A stretch of DNA of 64,000 bases from JAJOKK01 sp965370555 (GTDB lineage: Bacteria; Bipolaricaulota; Bipolaricaulia; UBA7950; UBA9294), in contig CBDUVB010000003.1 in NCBI GenBank assembly GCA_965370555.1, positions 40,509-104,508 on the forward strand, read 5' to 3'. The notes beneath the pieces are model-generated. The model had not been told where the DNA came from. It did no database searches and saw only the letters and a list, made by a program, of their open reading frames with translations. Every line of letters begins with the position of its first letter. The first letter of the stretch is position 1. Below, piece by piece: positions 16,873 to 24,549 of the stretch. Made by a program: the position numbers and the translations under genes.

Positions 16873-19464
16873 ATGCGTAAATCGATCTTTCTTGTGCCGC
16901 TTCTCTTAGTGAGCTTACTCTTCTTGGCAGGGTGTGACATAATTTTCCCGCCACCCCCACCACCACCACCACCACCACTACTTGAAGAGCCTTACGGTGC
17001 TCCTTTTGATCCTAATGCAATTACGGTTGATCCAGCAACCGGAGCCGCAATCGTCTCCAATCAAGTGATCGTCAGGTTCAAAGAGGGTCGCGCTAAGGCT
17101 ACTATAGAAGCAGTGATCGCCAGGCTTGACTGTATTATTATAGGAGAGATCCCCATACTTAACGTTTATCAACTGAAAACACCAAACGGTGCTGACCCTA
17201 CTGCTTTGGTCGCTCAATTCGCAAATAGCCCTCATGTTCAGTGGGCAGAAGCCAATCATATTATACGTGTGGATGCACCTACTGGGAGCACTTCTGCTTC
17301 CGAACCCACCGATCCGTATTTCCGGGAACAATGGGCATTACACAATACCGGTCAAACTGGGGGAAGCGTGGATGCCGATATAGACGCCCCAGAAGCTTGG
17401 ACGATAGAGAAAGGTCATCCAAGCGTAACCATCGCTATTTTAGATACCGGGGTAAACTATAGACACGAGGACTTGGAGGACAATCTCCGGATGCCTGCGG
17501 GGATTGTTTTTGATTTTATTGATAACGATACCTCTCCCATGGACGAGGGTGATCCTAATCGTCATGGCTATGGCCATGGCACGGCGATGACCGGTGTTGC
17601 TGCGGCTAGTATGAGCGATAAGGGGATAGTCGGTGTGGCTCCCCATGCCACGTTTTTACCGGTACGGGTGATAGACCAAGGAAACCAAGTAGATGCCATA
17701 GGAGAAGAGTTTGCAGTAACCCTGGGTATACTTTTCGCATATAACCGTATACAGGCCAGGGTAATAAGTATGAGTTTCACCCTTTCCAAAGATACGTATT
17801 TACTCAAGGATGCAATTAGTATGCTGGTAAGAAACAACGACGTTCTCCTAGTATCATCAGCGGGAAATAATGATTCTTCCACTCCAATGTATCCAGCTGG
17901 GTTTCCCGGGGTTATGGCCGTAGCGGCAACTGATCATAACGACAAGAGGTCGGACTGGGGAGAGAGGCGGGACTGGCGGTGGTGGCCGTTGCCACCAGGG
18001 TGGGTGCTGGTCAAATCAGCGTCAAACTATGGCCCCTGGGTAGATGTCTCTGCACCTGGTGGCAGTAGCGAAAGAATGATTTGGAGTACCGCTCTTTCTA
18101 ACAATGACAGCTACCATAATACTGGTGGAACATCCTCAGCAGCAGCGTTCGTCTCTGGCGTGGCCGCTTTAATATGGTCACTTGATTACAGAACTGGTGG
18201 AGGGTTCGATCTGTCCGCTAGCGAAGTCCGGGATATCATCGAAAAATCAGCCGATAACATTGACCACCTTAATCCGGGGTTTGAGGGAAGACTAGGGGCG
18301 GGTAGGGTTAACGCTCATAAAGCCTTATTGGAAGCCGCAAGAAAGCTAGGCCTGCACGAACCTCCCAATGTCAATCGACCTGATCTCACTGTAAGCTCTG
18401 TCAATCTGTCTACGACCTTAGCTAATCCAGGGGATAAGGTATTGGTTACCTTTACCATACAAAACAACGGTGGCCCTATATTGGGAGAAGTTCAAAACAG
18501 GCTGTTCCTGTCGAGTAGCCAATATGGAGGAGCGCAGGAAAACCCATTCGACGATTACCCCATGGCTCTTGGAGATAGTGAGTCCAAAAGCCAAACGGTC
18601 GAGATTACCATCCCGCAGGTGTCAGCAGGCAACTGGTACATCGTTGTCTATACTGACTGCAATGCAACAATCGACGAAACTAACGAATATAACAATATCA
18701 ACAGCGCTGCAATATCGATAGCGGAGCACAGCGGGCCAGAACCTCCTGAAGTGGCAGGAAAGATCATTGATTACAATGCCAGTCCTAGAGAGGTAACGGT
18801 GCCAGGGAACGTCACGTTGAGCGTAACCATTGAGAACACTGGCAACGTTTGGCAGCATTCCTTTTACCCGGCTGTGGATCTAAGGGGACCAAGCGGCACT
18901 ATAGAGCATCTTCCCATCGGGCCCATCACCCTTGATCCTGGAGAGCAAGGGAGCATTTCCTGGACTTATACCGTCGACGCCCAAGGAGGTTGGGACGTGA
19001 TGTTCGGTCTCTGGGCGGAATCAACTCTGGAGACCTCGCTTGATTATAGGGGCTGGTTCGATGACTACATCATTGCCAGATTGGTAGGACCACTCATAAA
19101 TATTGTTGGCACATGGTCTGGAATCCTTACCCAACAACCAGACAGAAGATTTTTCTATAAGATGGTTCTTTCCCAGGAAGGCACCACTGTTAGCGGAACA
19201 TCTAGAGTAGAATGGGCAGAGGATCCACAATACTACAAGATAACCCGGATAGAAGGGACGATAGTTGATGGTGAATTTATCTATCGGGACACGGAAATAT
19301 TGGAAGAAAGGCCTCGTCCAGGTATCTATTGGTGCTTGATAACGAGGGCGGAGTTGACGTTCGCCCCTGGTCTAGATGTGGATTCATTGTCTGGTCCATA
19401 TGTATGTATGTGTGAAGCTGATGAATGCTTGCCCGGAGAAATCTATCTAGAAAGACATGAATGA
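16873..19464 (+). CDS. Subtilisin-like (S8) serine protease, lipoprotein
   Basis: This 863-residue surface protease has a lipobox LAGC, then a run of ten prolines as spacer and a fervidolysin/inhibitor-I9-like propeptide (IVRFKEGRAKATIEAVIARL...). The S8 domain (about residues 150-500) has the Asp in AILDTGVNYRHED, the His in YGHGTAMTG, the oxyanion Asn in SSAGNND and the Ser in GGTSSAAAFVSG. The His and Ser boxes differ from the usual HGTHVAG and GTSMAAP but keep the triad. A CARDB-type domain (about 505-610), a second Ig-like domain and a cysteine-bearing beta domain follow. ATG 16873 has AGGAGG upstream. The gene is more AT-rich than its flanks. Confidence 0.92.
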   Translation: MRKSIFLVPLLLVSLLFLAGCDIIFPPPPPPPPPPLLEEPYGAPFDPNAITVDPATGAAIVSNQVIVRFKEGRAKATIEAVIARLDCIIIGEIPILNVYQLKTPNGADPTALVAQFANSPHVQWAEANHIIRVDAPTGSTSASEPTDPYFREQWALHNTGQTGGSVDADIDAPEAWTIEKGHPSVTIAILDTGVNYRHEDLEDNLRMPAGIVFDFIDNDTSPMDEGDPNRHGYGHGTAMTGVAAASMSDKGIVGVAPHATFLPVRVIDQGNQVDAIGEEFAVTLGILFAYNRIQARVISMSFTLSKDTYLLKDAISMLVRNNDVLLVSSAGNNDSSTPMYPAGFPGVMAVAATDHNDKRSDWGERRDWRWWPLPPGWVLVKSASNYGPWVDVSAPGGSSERMIWSTALSNNDSYHNTGGTSSAAAFVSGVAALIWSLDYRTGGGFDLSASEVRDIIEKSADNIDHLNPGFEGRLGAGRVNAHKALLEAARKLGLHEPPNVNRPDLTVSSVNLSTTLANPGDKVLVTFTIQNNGGPILGEVQNRLFLSSSQYGGAQENPFDDYPMALGDSESKSQTVEITIPQVSAGNWYIVVYTDCNATIDETNEYNNINSAAISIAEHSGPEPPEVAGKIIDYNASPREVTVPGNVTLSVTIENTGNVWQHSFYPAVDLRGPSGTIEHLPIGPITLDPGEQGSISWTYTVDAQGGWDVMFGLWAESTLETSLDYRGWFDDYIIARLVGPLINIVGTWSGILTQQPDRRFFYKMVLSQEGTTVSGTSRVEWAEDPQYYKITRIEGTIVDGEFIYRDTEILEERPRPGIYWCLITRAELTFAPGLDVDSLSGPYVCMCEADECLPGEIYLERHE

Positions 19465-19746
19465 TAAAGGTCAAATTCGAACCCTTCAACGAAGGGACTG
19501 CGGTTCATTCATTGGATGGGAAAATAGTTATAGCGGGAGGCGTTTCCTTTAGCTTCTAGTCATGATTAATCGTTAGTATTGGTGTCATTGCTGGGAACAA
19601 GGGGGTTGCCATTGAATTTACAGTCTTGGAATTAGCGTGATGAATCCCGATGGAAGTAATAGGCAGATTCTTATAGAAGGATACGGTAGGTCTCTAAGCT
19701 GGTCACGTTAAGACCGCTTGCAGCAAAAGGAACAAAAGGAGGGCTA
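19465..19746. other. Intergenic region with leader of tandem gene 1
   Basis: No gene is seen. The last 70 bp (from CTTATAGAAGGATACGGTAG near 19671) resemble the leader of the second tandem copy at 20570-20648. Both end in the same CTTGCAG...AAAGGAACAAAAGGAGGGCTA ribosome-site region. Confidence 0.45.
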
Positions 19747-20556
19747 ATGAAAGTTCGTACGTTAATCGGATTATTGGTGCTGGTAGTTTGTGTATTTAGT
19801 GTGGTCTCGGCTTTAGCAGATGAGGTAAAGGTCAAGGACGGCAGGGTATTTAGTGGGGTTATAAAATCAGGGATCCCTGAATTGATCAGCATTGATGTTG
19901 AGAGTGTGATTTCTACTGTCAAGAGGACCGCGATAAGAGAGATAAGCTATGAATCCAGGGATGTAGATGTCATAAAGACGGTAAGGGGTGACATCTTCAC
20001 AGGCTCAATAACCACTACAATGCCTGACCACATTATTATTCAGACAGATTTAGGGATAGTAACCATTAATAACGCGGATATAGCGAGGGTAACGTTTGAA
20101 TCTTTTGTGAGTGTGGGCGGCGAGGAAAGTCCATGGGATTATATTGGCCTAGAGGGATTGGTGGGAACATTGGGAGCGGCAGGAGGCGGTCTTATCGTTG
20201 GCGGTGGTGCACTCATTATGTGCGAGCTAATTACACAAGCAGATCTTTCATGCCTTGCCATTGGAGCTATAGGATATATAGTCGGAAACCTGGCTGTTCC
20301 CATCATGGCTGTTAATGCGGTGGGTAAAGCACATGATGTTAGGGGTAACTTGGGACTTGCCTTTGTAATGGAGGTAGGAGGTGGGGTTTTCGGTTTCCTT
20401 CTTGATGCAGTCCTTGGCACACCCCTTATATTTACCGTTCTTGGAACCGGTTATGGAGCTGCCACGGGGTACAATATAGGGGCAGAGATAGTGACACAGC
20501 CAACGGCTATTAAACAAGGAGAGATCCAATTTGTAAGCGTGGGTATGCAGTTCTAA
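19747..20556 (+). CDS. Glycine-rich secreted/membrane protein, tandem copy 1
   Basis: This 269-residue protein has a signal peptide (LIGLLVLVVCVFSVVSALA). Residues 25-125 hold two similar beta repeats, VKVKDGRVFSGVIKSGIPEL...IREISYES and IKTVRGDIFTGSITTTMPDH...IARVTFES, so the domain itself is an internal duplication with a small-barrel look. After the linker SPWDYIGLEGL come two or three hydrophobic glycine-zipper segments (GAAGGGLIVGGGALI, GAIGYIVGNLAVPIMAV, MEVGGGVFGFLLDAV). The protein probably inserts into or spans a membrane. The family was not recognised. The 902-bp-spaced copy 2 is highly similar along its full length. Confidence 0.7.
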   Translation: MKVRTLIGLLVLVVCVFSVVSALADEVKVKDGRVFSGVIKSGIPELISIDVESVISTVKRTAIREISYESRDVDVIKTVRGDIFTGSITTTMPDHIIIQTDLGIVTINNADIARVTFESFVSVGGEESPWDYIGLEGLVGTLGAAGGGLIVGGGALIMCELITQADLSCLAIGAIGYIVGNLAVPIMAVNAVGKAHDVRGNLGLAFVMEVGGGVFGFLLDAVLGTPLIFTVLGTGYGAATGYNIGAEIVTQPTAIKQGEIQFVSVGMQF

Positions 20557-20648
20557 AGGAAGGAGCATAGTTATAAAAAAGGTATTTTAACGGTACCGAT
20601 CTCCATTTTACGCGACCACTTGCAGTGAAAGGAACAAAAGGAGGGCTA

Positions 20649-21455
20649 ATGAAAGCACGTGCCTTAATCGGATTGTTGGTGCTGGTGGTTTGTGTATTTA
20701 GTGTGGTCTCGGCTTTAGCAGATGAGGTAGAGGTTAAGGACGGCAGGGTATTTAGCGGGGTTATAACTTCAGGCATCCCTGAGCTTCTCAATATCGACGT
20801 TAATGGGGTGATTTCCACAATCAGGAGGACCTCAATAAGAGAGATAAGATACGAATCCGGAAACGCGGGTACTATAGAGACAGTAAAAGGAGACGTTCTG
20901 AAGGGATCACTAACCACTGAGATGCCCGCCCACACCGTAATTAAAACGGATGTGGGGGCAGTAACCATCAATATCACGGGTATAACAAGGATAACGTTTG
21001 AATCTTCTGTGAGTGTGGGCACCGAAAATCCATGGGATTATATTGGGTTAGAAGGCTTGGTAGGAACATTGGGGGTCGTAGTGGGTGGCCTTGTCGTTGG
21101 CGGTGGGGGATTTAGCATCTGTGCGCTAATTGCAGATGATCCTCTTTCCTGCCTTGTCATTGGGGGTATAGGATATATAGTTGGAAGCCTGGTTGTTCCC
21201 ATCATTGCAGTCGATGCAGTCGGTAAAGCTCATGATGTTAGGGGTAATTTGGGACTTGCCTTTCTAATGGAAGTAGGAGGTGGAGTTTTCGGTTTGCTGC
21301 TTGATTCAGCCTTTGGTACCCCCCTGCGTTTTACCATTCTTGGAACAGGTTTTGGCGCTGCCACGGGGTACAATATAGGGGCAGAGATAGTAACACAGCC
21401 AATGGCTACCAAACAAGGAGAGATCCAACTTGTAAGCATGGGTATACAGTTCTAA
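20649..21455 (+). CDS. Glycine-rich secreted/membrane protein, tandem copy 2
   Basis: This 268-residue paralogue of the gene at 19747 starts at ATG 20649, placed after GGAGGGCTA just as in copy 1. The same parts are present: signal peptide, two beta repeats (VEVKDGRVFSGVITSGIPEL and IETVKGDVLKGSLTTEMPAH), linker NPWDYIGLEGL, glycine-zipper segments and the C-terminal EIVTQPMATKQGEIQL stretch. The most divergent region is the second beta repeat. The 3' flanks of both copies share the word GTTATAAAAAAGGTATTTTA, so the duplicated unit includes non-coding sequence. The function is unknown. Confidence 0.7.
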   Translation: MKARALIGLLVLVVCVFSVVSALADEVEVKDGRVFSGVITSGIPELLNIDVNGVISTIRRTSIREIRYESGNAGTIETVKGDVLKGSLTTEMPAHTVIKTDVGAVTINITGITRITFESSVSVGTENPWDYIGLEGLVGTLGVVVGGLVVGGGGFSICALIADDPLSCLVIGGIGYIVGSLVVPIIAVDAVGKAHDVRGNLGLAFLMEVGGGVFGLLLDSAFGTPLRFTILGTGFGAATGYNIGAEIVTQPMATKQGEIQLVSMGIQF

Positions 21456-21557
21456 AAGAGACAGAATAGTTATAAAAAAGGTATTTTAGCGGTATCGATC
21501 TCCATTTTACGAGACCCGCGAAGAATGCCTTGCCTTATGGATGGGGGTCTTCACTCG

Positions 21558-21941
21558 TTAGAAACTGTACGAGAGGGTCAACCCATCCTTGGTCATTCCC
21601 AGCGAGAATCCCGTGTCCTTGGCGACGTTGTAGGCATCCAAGCCGCTGTAGACCGCCCAGGCAAAGTGGGCGAGGCCAATGATGGGATTGTACCTATAGC
21701 CGTAATAGTGCCCGGGGAGCAATGGTGCGAGGTACAAGCCACCGATGTTGATGGCAATGATGACTCCAAAGTGAATAATCGCCTTATCTACCTCGTCGTT
21801 GAGGAACTGTCCAAATCCAGGAACACAGAGCGACGCAATTCCGGGAATCCACGCATCGTTCGACTGTTGAGCTCCCACACTCATTGCGATTCCAGCGAGC
21901 AGCCCCACTAGAACAATACATACCACCAGTGTCTTCTTCAT
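21558..21941 (-). CDS. Small secreted/membrane protein
   Basis: This is a 127-residue protein with a signal peptide (TLVVCIVLVGLLAGIAMSVGA), then WIPGIASLCVPGFGQFLNDEVDKAIIHFGV. The pattern (Pro-Gly-x-Gly-Gln turn followed by hydrophobic helices and a YNPIIGLAHFAWAVYSGLDAY segment) recalls the small DUF5683/TM2-like membrane proteins. The ribosome site GGAG is rather far (about 12 bp) from ATG 21941. It converges with the second tandem gene. The function is not known. Confidence 0.65.
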   Translation of the reverse strand: MKKTLVVCIVLVGLLAGIAMSVGAQQSNDAWIPGIASLCVPGFGQFLNDEVDKAIIHFGVIIAINIGGLYLAPLLPGHYYGYRYNPIIGLAHFAWAVYSGLDAYNVAKDTGFSLGMTKDGLTLSYSF

Positions 21942-22037
21942 CTTTGTTATCGCTCCTTTTTATGATCTTTACGAGAACCACGTGTTACGTTTAGCTAACA
22001 GAAGCGGTATTGTTTTCTGGTCCCTCCTTTTCTAGGC

Positions 22038-22799
22038 CTAATCGCTTTCGCCTATTTTCGTCAGGATTTCGTCGGGAATATCGAAGTTCGCGAATACTTC
22101 CTGTACATCCTCGTTGTCGTCGAGGGCATCGATTAACTTGAGGACCTTCTCCGCGGCACGCCCTTCTACCTTGACGGTGTTCTTGGGGAGCATCGTAGCC
22201 TCAGCACTGCTAGGGGTGATTCCCAGGTTGCGTATTCCTTCGCTCAAGGAGGGTAGGTCGGTCGGGGCACAGTAGATTTCGATTACCTCTCCTTGATCGT
22301 CTAATTCCTGTGCGCCGAGCTCGATCAACGACATTAACACCTCATCCCGGTCCATTCCCTCGGGGATCTCTTCGATCGTGATCACCCCACGGCGATCGAA
22401 CAACCAGGCGACGCTCCCTGCGGCGGCTAGGCTCCCCCCGTGCTTGCTGAAGGTGTGGCGAATAGAGGCCGCGGCCCGGTTGCGGTTGTCGGTTACCACG
22501 CGCAACAAGACAGCCACTCCGTCTGTGGCGTACCCCTCGTAGGTGATCTCCTCGTAGGAGACCCCCTCAAGCTCGCCGGTGGCGCGCTTGATCGCTCGCT
22601 CGATGTTATCCTTGGGAAGGTTTGCCGCCTTTGCCCGTTCGAGCGCCTGTGCCAACCCGGGGTTATTCGCCGGGTCGGGGTCGCCGTTCCTTGCCTGAAG
22701 AGTGATCTCTTTGATCACCTTGGCAAACAGACTGGATCGCTTCTTGTCCTGCCGTTCCTTTCGATACTTGACATTAGCCCATTTGGAATGTCCTGACAT
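22038..22799 (-). CDS. yebC: YebC/PmpR-family (TACO1-like) protein
   Basis: This 253-residue cytoplasmic protein of the conserved YebC family starts with the signature MSGHSKWANVKYRKERQDKK. It continues with ARNGDPDPANNPGLAQALERAK, the DNIERAIKRATGE region, and YEGYATDGVAVLLRVVTDNRNR. The length and three-domain layout fit. Family members have been described as transcription regulators and, more recently, as factors that help ribosomes translate difficult sequences. The gene stands alone, with an intergenic repeat upstream. Confidence 0.95.
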   Translation of the reverse strand: MSGHSKWANVKYRKERQDKKRSSLFAKVIKEITLQARNGDPDPANNPGLAQALERAKAANLPKDNIERAIKRATGELEGVSYEEITYEGYATDGVAVLLRVVTDNRNRAAASIRHTFSKHGGSLAAAGSVAWLFDRRGVITIEEIPEGMDRDEVLMSLIELGAQELDDQGEVIEIYCAPTDLPSLSEGIRNLGITPSSAEATMLPKNTVKVEGRAAEKVLKLIDALDDNEDVQEVFANFDIPDEILTKIGESD

Positions 22800-22917
22800 C
22801 CGTTCTCCCCCATTTCTTGCCGGTTATCTCCCTCATCATAGCACTTTGCCGCTGTCCGATGCAAGCACAATGGCGCTAGATTGTGGTATTTGTTTTGCCG
22901 CTGAGAAATCGGGAGAT

Positions 22918-22970
22918 TCAGATGTTAAATCACTCAATCACTCACTCGCTCAATCAATCACTTTGCTTAC
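22918..22970. repeat. CAATCACTC-word repeat, copy 1
   Basis: GATGTTAAATCACTCAATCA is followed by further TCACTC/TCAATCA words. The same start, GATGTTAAATCATTCAATC, occurs at 38280-38298 in a longer hairpin-like element. It lies between yebC and the radical SAM gene. Confidence 0.5.
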
Positions 22971-22981
22971 TAACAATCTGC

Positions 22982-24025
22982 TCAGGAGGATTGAAAGGGG
23001 TGACGGCGAGAGAAATCGGGGAGGTATGTCGTGGGGCTCTCCATCTCCTGCATCCAGCCACGATGGAGCCCGAGTCGATCCATTTCGGCGAGAACCTCCT
23101 CGTATTCCTCTGGGCGTAGAGGACGACCGAGTTCGGGGTGCGATGCGACCTGTAGGGTGGGGTGATACTGGGACATGAGTGAGACGTGAACCCCGGGAGA
23201 GAGTTCCTCGGCGACGAATTGCAGACACTGTTTGCTGTTCTCGACCTGGCCCGGGAGGACGAGGTGGCGGACGATTAGCCCCGAGCGGATCAACCCGTCT
23301 TGAGCGAGGACAATCTCCGCTCCTTTTTGGCGGAACATCTCCATGAGGGCGTCTGCCGCTACTCTTGGGTATTCGGGGGTGTCGGAGTAGGACCCGGCGA
23401 GGTTTCCATCCATGTACTTGAGGTCGGGAAGATAGACATCGATCACCCCTTCGAGCGAGGCGAGCATCTTTACCCTGTCGTACGCATTGGTGTTCATCAC
23501 GTATGTCGGGTAACGGTGATGCTCTTCCAGGCGGGCGATGATCGCTCTCATCTGGGGGATCACGTGCGAGGGAGAGACGAATCCGACGATGTTCACACCG
23601 CGATCGAGGATCCTCTCGATCCGGTCGGCGACCTCATCGAGCGTGAACTGCCGACTGAGGTTCTTCCCCTGATTGCGGCTGATCTGGTAGTTCTGGCAGT
23701 AGATGCATTGCATGTTGCAGCGGGTGAAAAAGATATTACAGATCCCGTGTTCTCTACACAGGATCGGTTCCTCCCCGGTGTGCTCGCAGATCGAGGCAAT
23801 ATGGTAACCGGTCCCTGTTTGGCAATAACCGAGAGGGCCATGTACACGGTCGGCATGACACTCCCGCGGGCAGAGCGTGCAGTCGGAGAGTGAGTCAAAG
23901 CTAATCTCTTCTTCTATACCCGACTGAGTTCCTGTATCTCCACCGGGTGATTCTATCTTCCGCAATGGTTTGCCCTCCTCCTTCCCACTGGTTGAGATCT
24001 TTCCGGATTCCGAGCTTCGGATCAA
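22982..24025 (-). CDS. Radical SAM protein (PflA-related, COG1313 type)
   Basis: This 347-residue cytoplasmic iron-sulfur enzyme has a Cys-rich leader CTLCPRECHADR (about residue 50), typical of the COG1313 group. The radical SAM cluster CNMQCIYCQN (about residue 106) follows, and later the GFVSPSHVIPQM and YLPDLKYMDGNLA segments. These proteins resemble pyruvate-formate-lyase activases, but no glycyl-radical enzyme is seen nearby, so the target is open. The first 45 residues are low-complexity and the true start may be internal. The 3' end lies close to the CAATCACTC repeat. Confidence 0.85.
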   Translation of the reverse strand: MIRSSESGKISTSGKEEGKPLRKIESPGGDTGTQSGIEEEISFDSLSDCTLCPRECHADRVHGPLGYCQTGTGYHIASICEHTGEEPILCREHGICNIFFTRCNMQCIYCQNYQISRNQGKNLSRQFTLDEVADRIERILDRGVNIVGFVSPSHVIPQMRAIIARLEEHHRYPTYVMNTNAYDRVKMLASLEGVIDVYLPDLKYMDGNLAGSYSDTPEYPRVAADALMEMFRQKGAEIVLAQDGLIRSGLIVRHLVLPGQVENSKQCLQFVAEELSPGVHVSLMSQYHPTLQVASHPELGRPLRPEEYEEVLAEMDRLGLHRGWMQEMESPTTYLPDFSRRHPFQSS

Positions 24026-24049
24026 CTTTGCGAGGAGGTCATTCGGTGA

Positions 24050-24371
24050 GGTTCCTTGTCGTTTCGAGTGGGTAGTGCCTTCTAATTTCGGTTCGCACGG
24101 GACGGATGCCAGAGAGAATTCACCACGAAGAGCACGAAGGACACGAAGAATGGAATTAAATGAGCTGTCAAATCGGGTGATTGGGTATGCGATTGAGGTG
24201 CACCGGGGACTGGACCCAGGATTGTTGGAGCCGACTTATGAGCAGTGCTTTTGACCCCTTCGTGCTCTTCGTGTCCTTCGTGGTAAAACAATTTTGTACC
24301 TCTGTGAGAATCTGGGCTCTTCACCCTTTCTCTTAAGTTATCCACTCGAAACGACAAAGAGCCGTTTTTCT
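24050..24371. repeat. Inverted-repeat (MITE-like) element, copy 2, carrying a gene remnant
   Basis: The left end GGTTCCTTGTCGTTTCGAGT-GGGTA (24053 on) and the right end ATCCACTCGAAACGACAAAG-AGCC (to 24363) are inverted copies of each other. Inside, CACCACGAAGAGCACGAAGG (24121 on) and its inverted copy CCTTCGTGCTCTTCGTGTCC (24258 on) form a second pair. Between them lies the GxxExxY remnant. The size is close to the element at 3124-3442. Confidence 0.6.
24150..24254 (+). pseudogene. GxxExxY-family fragment (N-terminal 34 residues)
   Basis: ATG 24150 opens MELNELSNRVIGYAIEVHRG followed by LDPGLLEPTYEQCF and a stop. This is the conserved N-terminus of the small GxxExxY (PDDEXK_3) proteins, whose full length is near 120-130 residues. 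The rest, including the nuclease-like core, is missing, and the inverted CACGAAGG repeat follows at once. It is therefore a deletion remnant. Full-length members of this family are often flanked by the same CCACGAAG repeat words. Confidence 0.65.
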
Positions 24372-24414
24372 ACTTGGCGACAGGCTGAATAGCGAAAAAC
24401 CTGAAAACAAATAG

Positions 24415-24487
24415 TGGGCGAAGCAGGGCTCGAACCTGCGACCTTTCGGATGTGACCCGAACGCTCTCCCAGCTGAGCTATTCGCCC
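24415..24487 (-). tRNA. tRNA-Val (anticodon CAC)
   Basis: The minus strand folds as a cloverleaf: acceptor GGGCGAA/TTCGCCC, D-arm GCTC...GAGC, anticodon stem TTCGG/CCGAA with loop GTCACAT (anticodon CAC), T-arm GCAGG-TTCGAGC-CCTGC, and discriminator A. The CCA end is not encoded. A leader hairpin GGGCGA/TCGCCC (24491-24507) sits just before it. It is directly downstream of rng. Confidence 0.93.
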
Positions 24488-24549
24488 GTCGGGCGATCGA
24501 ATCGCCCGCGATACTCTGCAACTTATTCTAGCAGTGTAGCAAGAGTGAA

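Larger units (their letters stand above)
19671..21516 (+). repeat. Tandem gene duplication, 902-bp period
   Basis: Start-to-start distance is 902 bp (19747 to 20649). The unit includes the leader, gene and 3' flank. The flank at 20568-20610 (GTTATAAAAAAGGTATTTTA then CGGTACCGATCTCCATTTTAC) recurs almost unchanged at 21468-21512, where no third gene follows. Confidence 0.85.

Noticed and set aside
16920..16985. Proline run in the protease as a sign of frame error
   Set aside because: The frame is open before and after, the codons vary between CCA and CCC, and proline spacers behind lipoprotein anchors are common.
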